DNA of 64,000 bases from Halioxenophilus aromaticivorans. GTDB lineage: Bacteria > Pseudomonadota > Gammaproteobacteria > Pseudomonadales > Cellvibrionaceae. The first letter of the stretch is position 1; the number at the start of each line of letters is the position of its first letter. The translations under genes and the position numbers were made by a program. The notes below the pieces were generated by a model, which saw only the letters and a program-made list of their open reading frames with translations, was not told the origin of the DNA and searched no databases. Location of the stretch: NCBI RefSeq assembly GCF_042850945.1, contig NZ_AP031496.1:5456001-5520000 (forward strand), given 5' to 3'. Positions 44,963 through 53,492 of the stretch are shown here, piece by piece.

Positions 44963-45516
44963 CCAGTGACGACAGCAATAACGCCCAATTTATTACTCGG
45001 GCACTTGCCTTCCCCAGACCTTCCACTGTAAAGAATTTCACATATCACTTTAGGCCCTTGAATACCGAATAAAGCCACCGCTCTCCCACCAACCACATAT
45101 TTGCGATATTCATGTAAATCAGATGCACTGACCAAAATAAAAAGTTTAGCCGCATTAACTTACCGGTCAAATTAATTAACGCTCAACTCCTTACCCTCAA
45201 TTGCAAATATCCGAAGCTTGTACTGACTTTCACGCCGCTATAATTCATAACTTACTTTAAGCACTGTTTTGTTAATGACACCTCTTATATCATTAAACCC
45301 GGCCAGACTCTCAACTGGGCAATATTAAAGTCATCAAGGCAACCGTATTCCTTCTCGCCCCCGGACGTGCTAACTTTGTCATTCGCAAGACGAAAGTTTT
45401 CTATTCACGGCTGAACAATTAAGCGCTTGAACTGCTTGAATGACTTACCGCTTGTTCTCCATTGGTGGTTGTTACCTATTTTTTACTGAACAACTTAGCT
45501 CGCCGCGCGGGGATGC
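44963..45516. other. A+T-rich leader of the three-gene islet
   Basis: About 550 bases with no convincing gene. The sequence is visibly richer in A+T than the surrounding genes. No transposase fragment, tRNA or direct-repeat end is apparent. It presumably holds the promoter of the downstream islet. Confidence 0.4.
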
Positions 45517-46662
45517 ATGACAGAGATTCAAATACGTTTAATTGATGTGGCCGATCTATATTATTCTGGTTATTACTACGAGGGATTTGACAGACTCAGC
45601 CGCGCCGATTCGCGTTTGGGTGAAGTAGCGCTTCGGACCAATGTATCCTTAAATATTCCGGCAACCATCAAAAACGCGCTACAGGATAAGAACGCGCGCC
45701 ATCTATTATTTGCGATAAGTATCTACAGCATTCGCACCGATTCCGTTGAATATTTTATATGTATCGATGCTCATGACAGCAATAAAACCGCAGGAATATC
45801 TGACCATACTGAAGGATATCACCGGTCATTACTCAAGGTAGTGGACAGATACTATAAAGTAAATTTTAACGAAGACTTCTTAAAACACAGTGATTTGCCA
45901 CTTGCACTACAGCAAAAAGTTCGGCCCATTGCTCAGTTCGCACCAATTATAACGTCCGCCATATTACCATTTTGCAAACGAATAATTTTCCCGTTGAATC
46001 CCATAAGAATCAAACCGGGGCTAAGCCATTCAAAACCCTACTCGGGATTTTGGCAAGACGTTTTACAGCGGATCAGACGTTTACGTAAGCTACAATCCTT
46101 AGACCAATTATTAAAACTCCGTTACGAACCCAAAACCATCGATATATTCTTTGTCACATCCTATCGCCCGAACCCAAGGCACAACGCAGCGATGGAATTT
46201 CGACACAGCTTGATGGAGCTAATTAATAAAAAACCACATTTACACTGCACTATCGGGTTTACGTCCCACGCCGATATACCCCCTCAGTATCGAAAAATGA
46301 AGCAGCCTAGACTGTCTCAGGCGGATTACCTAAAAGCCATGAGCCGAGCCAAGATAGTAATTTATACGCAAGGCATGGACGGGTGCATTTCCTCTAAGTT
46401 TTTATTAGCAATGAGCGCCGGCTGTGTAATGCTTGGAGATCCGATTAACAACAACACCGACATGATAGCCAAGTACACACACCTAAAAGATCAATTTGGT
46501 TATTCCAATCCGAGTACAGTTGTCGATAGCGCTATCGCAATACTTAGTGAAAATTCAAGTTTGGAGAGACTGTCTCGATTAAACCTTGAGCTGTTTGATA
46601 ATTATCTATCCCCTACCAAAGCAGCCCAGTGGATACTGAAAGATTTGGGTTTGGCCGCCTAG
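45517..46662 (+). CDS. glycosyltransferase-like protein (CgeB/exostosin-like C-terminus)
   Basis: A 381-residue protein of uncertain family. The C-terminal half resembles GT-B glycosyltransferases of the CgeB/exostosin type: DIFFVTSYRPNPRHNAA (about 210), SQADYLKAMSRAKIVIYT (about 268) and GCISSKFLLAMSAGCVMLGDP (about 291-311), the last matching the nucleotide-sugar site pattern E/S-x7-G-x-x-x-x. The N-terminal half matches nothing I recognise. No signal peptide or membrane span is visible. It is first of three co-directional genes, with a cupin and an aldolase after it. Codon choice is more A+T-rich than its neighbours. Confidence 0.45.
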   Translation: MTEIQIRLIDVADLYYSGYYYEGFDRLSRADSRLGEVALRTNVSLNIPATIKNALQDKNARHLLFAISIYSIRTDSVEYFICIDAHDSNKTAGISDHTEGYHRSLLKVVDRYYKVNFNEDFLKHSDLPLALQQKVRPIAQFAPIITSAILPFCKRIIFPLNPIRIKPGLSHSKPYSGFWQDVLQRIRRLRKLQSLDQLLKLRYEPKTIDIFFVTSYRPNPRHNAAMEFRHSLMELINKKPHLHCTIGFTSHADIPPQYRKMKQPRLSQADYLKAMSRAKIVIYTQGMDGCISSKFLLAMSAGCVMLGDPINNNTDMIAKYTHLKDQFGYSNPSTVVDSAIAILSENSSLERLSRLNLELFDNYLSPTKAAQWILKDLGLAA

Positions 46663-46745
46663 CGCAACTAATAATTTTGCCATCATGGATACGAGTGTAG
46701 GGAATTAAACGTCGTTACATCATCTATTAGCCCGGAGATTCTAAT

Positions 46746-47252
46746 ATGCAGGACGAAGTAAAAAAAGACCAGCAATCTACCGATTCAGAATGGTCCTTGC
46801 CCGAAAGCATTATCGATGGCGTTCTATTCAGGGAAACGAAGAATATTATCACCGGAAACGGCACTACTTCCGAGGGCTATAGAGAGGATTGGAATCTACA
46901 CTCAGATCCGATTAAACAAATTATTCAGGTAACCTTACGTCCCGGTGCGATTTCAGCTTGGCATATGCACCGCTTACAGAAAGACCATGTCTTCGTGATT
47001 TTAGGCACGTTTAAACTAGCGATGTACGATGGCCGCCCTCAGTCACCCACCTATCAAAAACTGGAAGTCAGAAACCTAAGTAACTTACGGCCGGGGGCTT
47101 TAGTAATACCGCCTGGCATCTGGCATGGCTTTAAAAACCTATCACATCAAGAGTCAATTTTTATAAATTACTTTGATAGGGCCTATCAGTATTCCGATCC
47201 AGACGAATACAGATTACCTCCGGACACCACTGAAATCCCCTTTACTTTTTAA
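46746..47252 (+). CDS. RmlC-like cupin (dTDP-sugar 3,5-epimerase family)
   Basis: A 168-residue cupin of the RmlC-like superfamily. The first conserved block is VTLRPGAISAWHMHRLQKDHVFVILG (about residues 56-82), with His residues where RmlC has its catalytic His. YDGRPQSPTYQKLEV, LVIPPGIWHGFKN and AYQYSDPDEYRLP then match a dTDP-4-dehydrorhamnose 3,5-epimerase-related subgroup. A GGAG ribosome-binding site precedes the ATG. Between a glycosyltransferase-like gene and an aldolase, it points to sugar modification, but dTDP-sugar synthesis genes are absent from the window. Confidence 0.72.
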   Translation: MQDEVKKDQQSTDSEWSLPESIIDGVLFRETKNIITGNGTTSEGYREDWNLHSDPIKQIIQVTLRPGAISAWHMHRLQKDHVFVILGTFKLAMYDGRPQSPTYQKLEVRNLSNLRPGALVIPPGIWHGFKNLSHQESIFINYFDRAYQYSDPDEYRLPPDTTEIPFTF

Positions 47253-47270
47253 ATTCTACCGGAGCCACCA

Positions 47271-48122
47271 ATGAACGATGACGCAAGCAACAGTGATTTC
47301 GGTGATAACTTCGTACTTACCATGATTACCAATTGCCCAACGGAAGCAAGGCGAGGTGTTCTGGCCGGTATCAATAGGATTGGGGTAGATTTAGAAAAGA
47401 TAGGTAAAGCACAACGTCAATCAGGGCTCAATTCTAGAGTATCCAGCCACGACCTGAACGATCTCGAAGACATCCGCCGAGCCATTGATCACCACCCGCT
47501 ATTTGTAAGAGTAAACAGCATGCATGCTGGTAGCGAGTTTGAGATTAACGCGGCTCTGGATATTGGCGCTACGCATATAATGTTGCCCTACTTTCATCGG
47601 CCACAGGAGGTTAAGGATTTCTCTCGGCTCGTCAATGGCCGTGCTACCACTATCCTGCTGGTAGAAACTGCCGCCGCTATTTTTTATATCGAAGACTTGG
47701 TTAAGATATCGGGTATCGATGAGATTCATATTGGCTTAACCGATCTAAAAATTTCGCTCAATATCCCGTCCCGCTTTGAAACACTAACACATTGGATTGC
47801 TGAACATGTTAGCAAGGTCGTAAACGGAGCAGGCTTACCATTCCACGTTGGCGGCGTGACCTGTATTGACGACCAACGCTTGCCCATTCCTGGCTGGCGA
47901 GTTGCAAGCCAATACCCAAGGCTAAACGCTACCGGGGCGCTGGTTACCAGAGCATTTCTCGAAGCCGCCAACAGTGACTCGAAGTTAATCACCGAGGTTG
48001 ATACATTTCGCCGCTTTTTAAATGAGTGTGCCAGCTCTTCAGCCAAATCATGGGAACAGGAGCGATCATCATTAAAGACATTTATACGGCAGGAATTAGC
48101 TCAAGGGAAGGTTTTGCCGTAA
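47271..48122 (+). CDS. HpcH/HpaI aldolase family protein
   Basis: A 283-residue class II (metal-dependent) aldolase of the HpcH/HpaI/citrate lyase-beta superfamily. The substrate Arg lies in PLFVRVNSM (about 83). Metal ligands are the Glu in ILLVETAAAI (about 129) and the Asp in HIGLTDLKISL (about 155). The central GATHIMLPYF strand is also typical. Family members split 4-hydroxy-2-oxo acids or add pyruvate to aldehydes. It begins 18 bases after the cupin gene and shares a CCGGAG ribosome-binding site with it. The substrate is unknown; a pyruvate- or ketoacid-derived sugar is possible. Confidence 0.78.
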   Translation: MNDDASNSDFGDNFVLTMITNCPTEARRGVLAGINRIGVDLEKIGKAQRQSGLNSRVSSHDLNDLEDIRRAIDHHPLFVRVNSMHAGSEFEINAALDIGATHIMLPYFHRPQEVKDFSRLVNGRATTILLVETAAAIFYIEDLVKISGIDEIHIGLTDLKISLNIPSRFETLTHWIAEHVSKVVNGAGLPFHVGGVTCIDDQRLPIPGWRVASQYPRLNATGALVTRAFLEAANSDSKLITEVDTFRRFLNECASSSAKSWEQERSSLKTFIRQELAQGKVLP

Positions 48123-48210
48123 CTGACTAGATTATTTCTTAGAACAGATAAATTCGGTAGCGCTAGCGATAACAAAACGACCATTTCGCAGGCCGATCAA
48201 TGGGCCAGCA

Positions 48211-49986
48211 CTAGCCAGCCGCCACCAGCAGATACGCCTGCACCATTACCAGTAAAAACAGTATCGCCGAGACCACCATCCAAAAGCGCTCTGGATGACG
48301 CTCCATCAAAGGCGCTTGGTTAATTTGCCGCAGCATTACCGGGTTGGGTTTGGTTAGGTCGTGAAGAAATTCCGAATACGCGGGGTAGCGCCGAGCCACC
48401 GAGGGATTACAGGCTTTTTCTAAAACCATATCCACCCATGCCGGTAGATCTTTACGTTTTGTTTTTAAGCTTTGGTAGTGCCATTGGTGCAGTTGTTTGG
48501 GCGGTGAGCGGTGGGCATTTTCTAAAGCGTAGGGTACTGAGCCTGTGAGCATCTCGTAGGTAATAACGCCAAGAGAAAATAAATCCGATTGAAACACGCC
48601 ATGACCTCCCAACAAGTATTCCGGTGCAATATAATTTACAGAACCCACGGGCACACCGTTTTCTAGTACGCTGCCCACTTCCTCCAAGCTATCTACCTGC
48701 ACGGTACCCAAGTCAATAATTTTGACTTTGCCATCGTTGCCGATAACAATGTTCTCCGGTTTTAAGTCGCGGTGTACCATTCCTGCTCGCTGAAACACAC
48801 GCAGACCTCGGATAATTTCCTGCAGTAAATCACGCACGCTATTTAAAGACGGTAAAGGATGCTCCAGCATCCATTGCCTTAACGTTTCACCTTCGACGTA
48901 TTCACACAGATGGTATAAAAACTTTTCTCCATCGTGAGGAAGAATTTTCATTACGTACGGGCTATTTAATTTTCGGCCTACCCATTGTTCTCGAATGAAA
49001 CCCTCTAAATATTGGGCATCCTCGGTGAAATTTTCCGAGGGCGCTTTGAGTATCAGAGGCCGTTGGTAATTGGGGTGCTTTACCAAATACACGTGGCTGC
49101 GGGTGCCACTATAAAGCACCTTTAATACTTCGTAGCCGTCAATCTTCATACCCACATCCAGCACTGGCGGAATAATTAATTCGGTCAGCGCCCGATGAGA
49201 TTCGTTTATGTCTTCTAGTGGCAGCTCATCCACACTGACCAGTAAACAAGTGACGTTATCGTCGCTACCACCTGCCAAGGCCTTAACGGCAATAGCTTTG
49301 GCTTTTTCTTCCCAGCTGAGAGAGGGAGATTGCGCCAGGGCTATAATGTCTTGTTCCTGCACAAATTCGTGCACACCATCGGTGGACAAAAACAGCACGT
49401 CGCCCTGCTTTAATTCCGTTGGCAGGTAATCCATTTCTAAGCGGGTATCGATTCCCAATGCACGCACCAGGTGGCTTTTATTGCCGGCCAAAAAACGACA
49501 GTGATCCTGGGTGAGCAACTCCAACTTATTGTCACGCAGCAAATAGGCTCGGGTGTCGCCGGCGTGGAAGATATGAGCCGTTGTGGATTTAATGACCGCC
49601 GCGGTAAACGTAGTGACGTAAGCGTCGTCATTGCGATTTAACAGCCCGCCTTGGGAAAACAACCAGTTGTTAAGCGATTTGAGCACTCGGCTAACCGAAT
49701 CTCGGATGGACCAGCTATCCGGTGTGGCGTAGTAGTCGCTAATAAAATTGGTCACGCTGGTTTGGCTGGCGATGTGGGAGTTTTCGCTACAACTGACACC
49801 ATCGGCAATGCATGCCACCGCGCCTTTGATCAGCTTAACCGAGCCCTCTGGTGTGTAAGCAGCGAAGGCATCATCGTTGCCGTCTTTTGCACCGGCATCA
49901 CTGTAACCACCAATGCTGAGTTTGAGTGTGTCTGGTTGTAGCACACCGGATTCTATGGCGGTGGCGGCTTTGGTTTTAGTCATCAT
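48211..49986 (-). CDS. fused PP2C-type phosphatase / Ser-Thr protein kinase, paralogue 2
   Basis: A 591-residue paralogue of the protein at 40.8-42.5 kb with the same architecture. The PP2C domain (about 15-265) has CIADGVSCSE, HAGDTRAYLL, FLSTDGVHEFV and GSDDNVTC. The kinase (about 280-560) has LILKAPS for the ATP Lys, a canonical HRDLKPENIVI loop (about 401), DLGTVQVD instead of DFG and IAPEYLLGGHG. A C-terminal helix (about 568-588) anchors it. It lies downstream of the nitrate transporter on the same strand, across an attenuator-like hairpin. A role in coupling nitrogen status to nitrate uptake is inferred from position. Confidence 0.9.
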   Translation of the reverse strand: MMTKTKAATAIESGVLQPDTLKLSIGGYSDAGAKDGNDDAFAAYTPEGSVKLIKGAVACIADGVSCSENSHIASQTSVTNFISDYYATPDSWSIRDSVSRVLKSLNNWLFSQGGLLNRNDDAYVTTFTAAVIKSTTAHIFHAGDTRAYLLRDNKLELLTQDHCRFLAGNKSHLVRALGIDTRLEMDYLPTELKQGDVLFLSTDGVHEFVQEQDIIALAQSPSLSWEEKAKAIAVKALAGGSDDNVTCLLVSVDELPLEDINESHRALTELIIPPVLDVGMKIDGYEVLKVLYSGTRSHVYLVKHPNYQRPLILKAPSENFTEDAQYLEGFIREQWVGRKLNSPYVMKILPHDGEKFLYHLCEYVEGETLRQWMLEHPLPSLNSVRDLLQEIIRGLRVFQRAGMVHRDLKPENIVIGNDGKVKIIDLGTVQVDSLEEVGSVLENGVPVGSVNYIAPEYLLGGHGVFQSDLFSLGVITYEMLTGSVPYALENAHRSPPKQLHQWHYQSLKTKRKDLPAWVDMVLEKACNPSVARRYPAYSEFLHDLTKPNPVMLRQINQAPLMERHPERFWMVVSAILFLLVMVQAYLLVAAG

Positions 49987-50016
49987 TGGTTACCGGCCGA
50001 GAAAGAGTTACCCATC

Positions 50017-50046
50017 AAAAAGGGGTGCCATAATAGCACCCCTTTT
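50017..50046 (-). terminator. terminator/attenuator between narK-type and kinase genes
   Basis: Inverted repeat AAAAGGGGTGC / GCACCCCTTTT with a 7-base loop. Read on the minus strand the stem runs into five T bases. It lies 27 bases after the nitrate transporter stop and 31 bases before the kinase start, so it ends or dampens readthrough into the kinase gene. Confidence 0.85.
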
Positions 50047-50072
50047 GGTATTGCAACGGATGCGCGCAGCGC

Positions 50073-51542
50073 TTAGGAAGATACGTTGATTAGCTCTACC
50101 GAGCCATCCTCGCGCACTTCTGCCATTTGGCCCTGCGGCTCTTCCAAGAATAAGAGGGCCACAAAACCCAACACTGCGGTGGCCGCGATAACGAAGAAGA
50201 AGGTGCTGGCATCCACGGCTGCAAACACCGCCAAATAGGTTACTGCTCCCACATTACCGTAGGCACCGGTCATACCCGCAATTTGGCCGGTTAAACGACG
50301 CTTAATTAAAGGCACCACGGCAAATACAGCACCCTCACCGGCCTGTACAAAGAAAGAACACGCCATGGCAGCCACTACGGCCAACCACAATGGCCAAGAG
50401 CTATTAACCTGCCCCATAGCAAAGTAACCAATGGCCAAACCAGCGGTAAGAATCAATAACACCGGCTTGCGACCAAAGCGATCCGACAACCAACCACCAC
50501 CAGGGCGAGACATCAGATTCATAAAGGCGTAAGCTGAGGCAACCATACCGGCCATAACGGGTGACAACTCAAACGTTGTGGCAAAGAACAACGGCAACAT
50601 AGACACCACCGCCAACTCAGAACCAAAAGTGGCGAAGTAAAGCACGTTAAGAACGGCCACCTGCTTGAATTGGTACTGGTGCATTTCTGGCACTGGAGTG
50701 TGGAACACGTCTTTGTTCACATCCCAGATTTTTTTCACTTCCACAAAGTACAGCGCAACTAAGAATACCCAGATGCCGATGGCCGCGGTTTGGCTAAGCA
50801 TGCCCATCTTGGCGGGTGACAGATTGTAGGTAAGGAAGGCCAGAATGGCGTACATTGGGATTTTCATTAACAGCAAAAAGTAGAAATCGCCCTTGCTGGT
50901 AACTTCCAGGGCGCCCAGATTTTTAGGACGGAAGTACGTTGAGCCCTTGGGGGTATCACTGACTGAAGCGTAGAAGATAAACGAGTACACCAGCGAAATA
51001 ACGCCGGTAATACCGACGGCATAGCGCCAGCCGTCATCGCCACCAAAAATAAGCGCAACGGTTGGCAAGGTAAAGGCAGCGGCGGCAGAACCAAAGTTGC
51101 CCCAGCCACCATAAATGCCTTCGGCGGTGCCTAGCTCGTTGTGCGGGAACCACTCAGACACCATGCGAATGCCGATCACAAAGCCGGCACCAATACCACC
51201 CAACAAGAACCGAGCGATAGCGGCCTGGGTGAAAGTGTCCGCCATGGCGAAGGCAAAGCAAGGCAGGGAAAAGAGCGCTAGCAACGCGGAGTAAACGATG
51301 CGCGGGCCGTATTTATCGGTGAGCATACCGACGATCACCCGAGCCGGGATGGCCAGTGCAACGTTGAGCGTCAGTAGCATTTTTACTTCGGCATCGGTTA
51401 AGCCCAGAGTTGCTTTGATGGCTTGTAACATGGGGGCAAGGTTGAACCAAACCACAAAGGTGATAAAGAAGGCAATCCAGGTAAGATGCAACACTCGCAT
51501 CTTGCCGGTAAACGACAGCAGGTTGAACTTTTCGGTGCTCAT
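50073..51542 (-). CDS. nitrate/nitrite MFS transporter (NarK/NasA type)
   Basis: A 489-residue, twelve-segment transporter of the nitrate/nitrite porter family. The two nitrate-signature segments are visible: GGWGNFGSAAAAFTLP in TM5 and GAYGNVGAVTYLAVF in TM11. TM2 has the expected Arg in IPARVIVGMLTDKYGPR and TM8 the RPGGGWLSDRFGRKP loop. It supplies nitrate for assimilation together with the nitrite channel and reductase about 11 kb away. A nitrate reductase gene is not in the window. Confidence 0.92.
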   Translation of the reverse strand: MSTEKFNLLSFTGKMRVLHLTWIAFFITFVVWFNLAPMLQAIKATLGLTDAEVKMLLTLNVALAIPARVIVGMLTDKYGPRIVYSALLALFSLPCFAFAMADTFTQAAIARFLLGGIGAGFVIGIRMVSEWFPHNELGTAEGIYGGWGNFGSAAAAFTLPTVALIFGGDDGWRYAVGITGVISLVYSFIFYASVSDTPKGSTYFRPKNLGALEVTSKGDFYFLLLMKIPMYAILAFLTYNLSPAKMGMLSQTAAIGIWVFLVALYFVEVKKIWDVNKDVFHTPVPEMHQYQFKQVAVLNVLYFATFGSELAVVSMLPLFFATTFELSPVMAGMVASAYAFMNLMSRPGGGWLSDRFGRKPVLLILTAGLAIGYFAMGQVNSSWPLWLAVVAAMACSFFVQAGEGAVFAVVPLIKRRLTGQIAGMTGAYGNVGAVTYLAVFAAVDASTFFFVIAATAVLGFVALLFLEEPQGQMAEVREDGSVELINVSS

Positions 51543-52045
51543 TGCGGCAGAACTCCTAATAAAGGTGTGTAGTTGCCGCCAGTATTACAAGAAGCGTGCC
51601 TAAGGCACCAAAAACTGTCAAATTTATTTAAAAGGCCCCAAAAAGCCACTTATTTCAGTTGCTTATCAGCACCCCTGAGAGACATGAAAAACTTTTATGC
51701 GCAACGATGGTGCTTTATTCAAAGAAAATTATGCACCAGCAGATTACACAAACCTTAAGGTCATGACACTTCTAGTGCAATTTTGTTTTATACATCCGCC
51801 GCACGACAGGCTGCAACAACCCAAATAACTGGGATTACCCATAACCAAGGATAGGGCAACCGAGGGCAAGGTGTGTGACTGAGAGAAAAGTAGCCATAGG
51901 AAACGCACCCCGAAAAGGAAGACAATCCGGGGAATACTGGTGCGAAAGTTGCGAAAGCTAATAGAGAGAAGGCCGGTAACTAATGGAAGCCCCACATAAT
52001 GGAAGACTCCTCCAATTAAAGCAGGCACACCTAGAAAGACATAGG
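51543..52045. other. 503-base region upstream of the nitrate transporter
   Basis: It should contain the nitrate transporter promoter. A 13-bp palindrome GTGCC-TAA-GGCAC lies at 51596-51608, about 54 bases before the start. A sigma-54-like element on the minus strand (AGGCAC-GCTTC-TTGTA) overlaps it but has GT in place of the -12 GC. A 94-codon frame at 51744-52028 (minus) has no family features and is probably not a gene. Confidence 0.4.
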
Positions 52046-53212
52046 CTAGAAGGAGACAGGATCTTGCAAATAGCCATACAAATACTCGTTTGCACTCAGC
52101 TCACCCTGCCCCCGGTACACCGCTAGGTAACTGTACCAAGCATCATCGCTGACTGGTTTTTCTGCGTGGCGGGCGAACAAGGCTTCGTTTCCTTCCCAGG
52201 CAAATTGCGACGCTTCAGCGTCCGCCGGCCAATCGGCCACGGCACCCGTCGTTGAACCTGCGAACCCCCGGGCCCCATGATCGCCGGCTGCAAATTGGCG
52301 CCCCAGGCTTGCGCCCACCAGCTGATCCAACAGAGTTTTGCTTTGCGCTTGCAACCGCAAACCCACCTGATGGCACACCCCCAGGACCGCTGTGGAGCCG
52401 CTATTTATCTGGCACAGGGCGCTGAGCTGCCGGTAATCCGTAACACTGCTGTTCACCGCCACACGTAAAGACTCACCCAGCGATTGAGCGTTGCGTTCAA
52501 TATTGTGATACCGAAAGGACGCGTCCACGGCCACCAAATGCCGATACAGGTAGTCTTCCTTGAGTTCGCCCTGGGCCGCCCGGTTTAGGTAGTTCAGGGC
52601 ACTGGGGTTATCGCCCAGCCGTGCGTAGTAAAGCGCGATGTTGAGCAACGTGGCCATATTGTCGCCGTCATTGCGAATGAGCGAATCAACTATAGGCAGC
52701 CCGCACAAGCTGGAGGCCGGGTTGTGAACGCAATGGGACAGTACGTGGTAATTGACGAGCACTTCATCGGCGTTGAAGGCGTAGGCATCGAGTAGATATC
52801 GCTCTTTGAGGTCGAGATCGGCGTGGCTGGCGATGGCCATTAACACCAAATCCTCGTTGCGCTGCCCCTGTACCATGGCCTTTTGCCAGGGCGTGGTAGC
52901 CCATGCTGGCACTGTTCCAACAATGTCTGTTGAAGACAGATGGCCATCGGTAAGCAGGTCGCTGGCCGGCCCCGATGCTAGTGAGGTAAGGGAATAACCT
53001 GCCAGCTCGGTGTTGTGCGCCATTTGCGGCAGGGATACGGCCAATTGGCTAGGGCTTGGCGGGGCCTTCTCCGGCTGTGCGTTTTGCCACCGAGCCATCA
53101 TCCTTGTATCGACAGCTGCCACCACCATAGCAACCAACCCCAGGCACCCCAGTAACTTATAAACGCTGGTAGAAAAGCTGTTTTCTGTAAAACCTCGGGT
53201 GAACACTGGCAC
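52046..53212 (-). CDS. membrane-anchored TPR-like protein of unknown function
   Basis: A 388-residue protein with a single N-terminal hydrophobic helix (about 18-36, LLGCLGLVAMVVAAVD) and a long periplasmic part. The region about 115-280 is helical with tetratricopeptide-like spacing (NMATLLNIALYYARLGDNPSALNYLNRAA). Several Cys residues (HCVHNPASSLCG, ALCQINS, LGVCHQ) may form disulphides. It has a GTG start. It is divergent from the ATP-grasp gene across 280 bases in which I see nothing distinctive. No family is recognised. Confidence 0.55.
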   Translation of the reverse strand: MPVFTRGFTENSFSTSVYKLLGCLGLVAMVVAAVDTRMMARWQNAQPEKAPPSPSQLAVSLPQMAHNTELAGYSLTSLASGPASDLLTDGHLSSTDIVGTVPAWATTPWQKAMVQGQRNEDLVLMAIASHADLDLKERYLLDAYAFNADEVLVNYHVLSHCVHNPASSLCGLPIVDSLIRNDGDNMATLLNIALYYARLGDNPSALNYLNRAAQGELKEDYLYRHLVAVDASFRYHNIERNAQSLGESLRVAVNSSVTDYRQLSALCQINSGSTAVLGVCHQVGLRLQAQSKTLLDQLVGASLGRQFAAGDHGARGFAGSTTGAVADWPADAEASQFAWEGNEALFARHAEKPVSDDAWYSYLAVYRGQGELSANEYLYGYLQDPVSF

Positions 53213-53492
53213 GTCCCTATGCAGAATGTTAAGTACTTTGGCGCTGAATCACACCGTGAAAGTCAGTGTAGTCAACCTTACCATCTGGAACGGTTATTAA
53301 ACGCTTTAGGCGACAACCGGTCGGATTCTTGTGTAGAGCTACTCAAATACTTAACCATCTGGTAATGTTTGCCTGTGCCCCTCCTGCGGACAGCCCGAGC
53401 CAATTCGTTTATGGCGATCTACACTTAATTTTAAGAGCACGCAAGCAACACTCTCGGGTATTTCGTTTACCAAAACCGTAAGTCTCAGTTAA

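Noticed and set aside
51586..51608. Minus-strand sigma-54 promoter for the nitrate transporter (AGGCAC-GCTTC-TTGTA)
   Set aside because: The invariant -12 GC is GT here, and the site overlaps a simple palindrome. Too weak to claim.
51744..52028. A 94-codon minus-strand frame between the nitrate transporter and the TPR-like gene
   Set aside because: It contains hydrophobic stretches but no family pattern and no ribosome-binding site. Probably chance.
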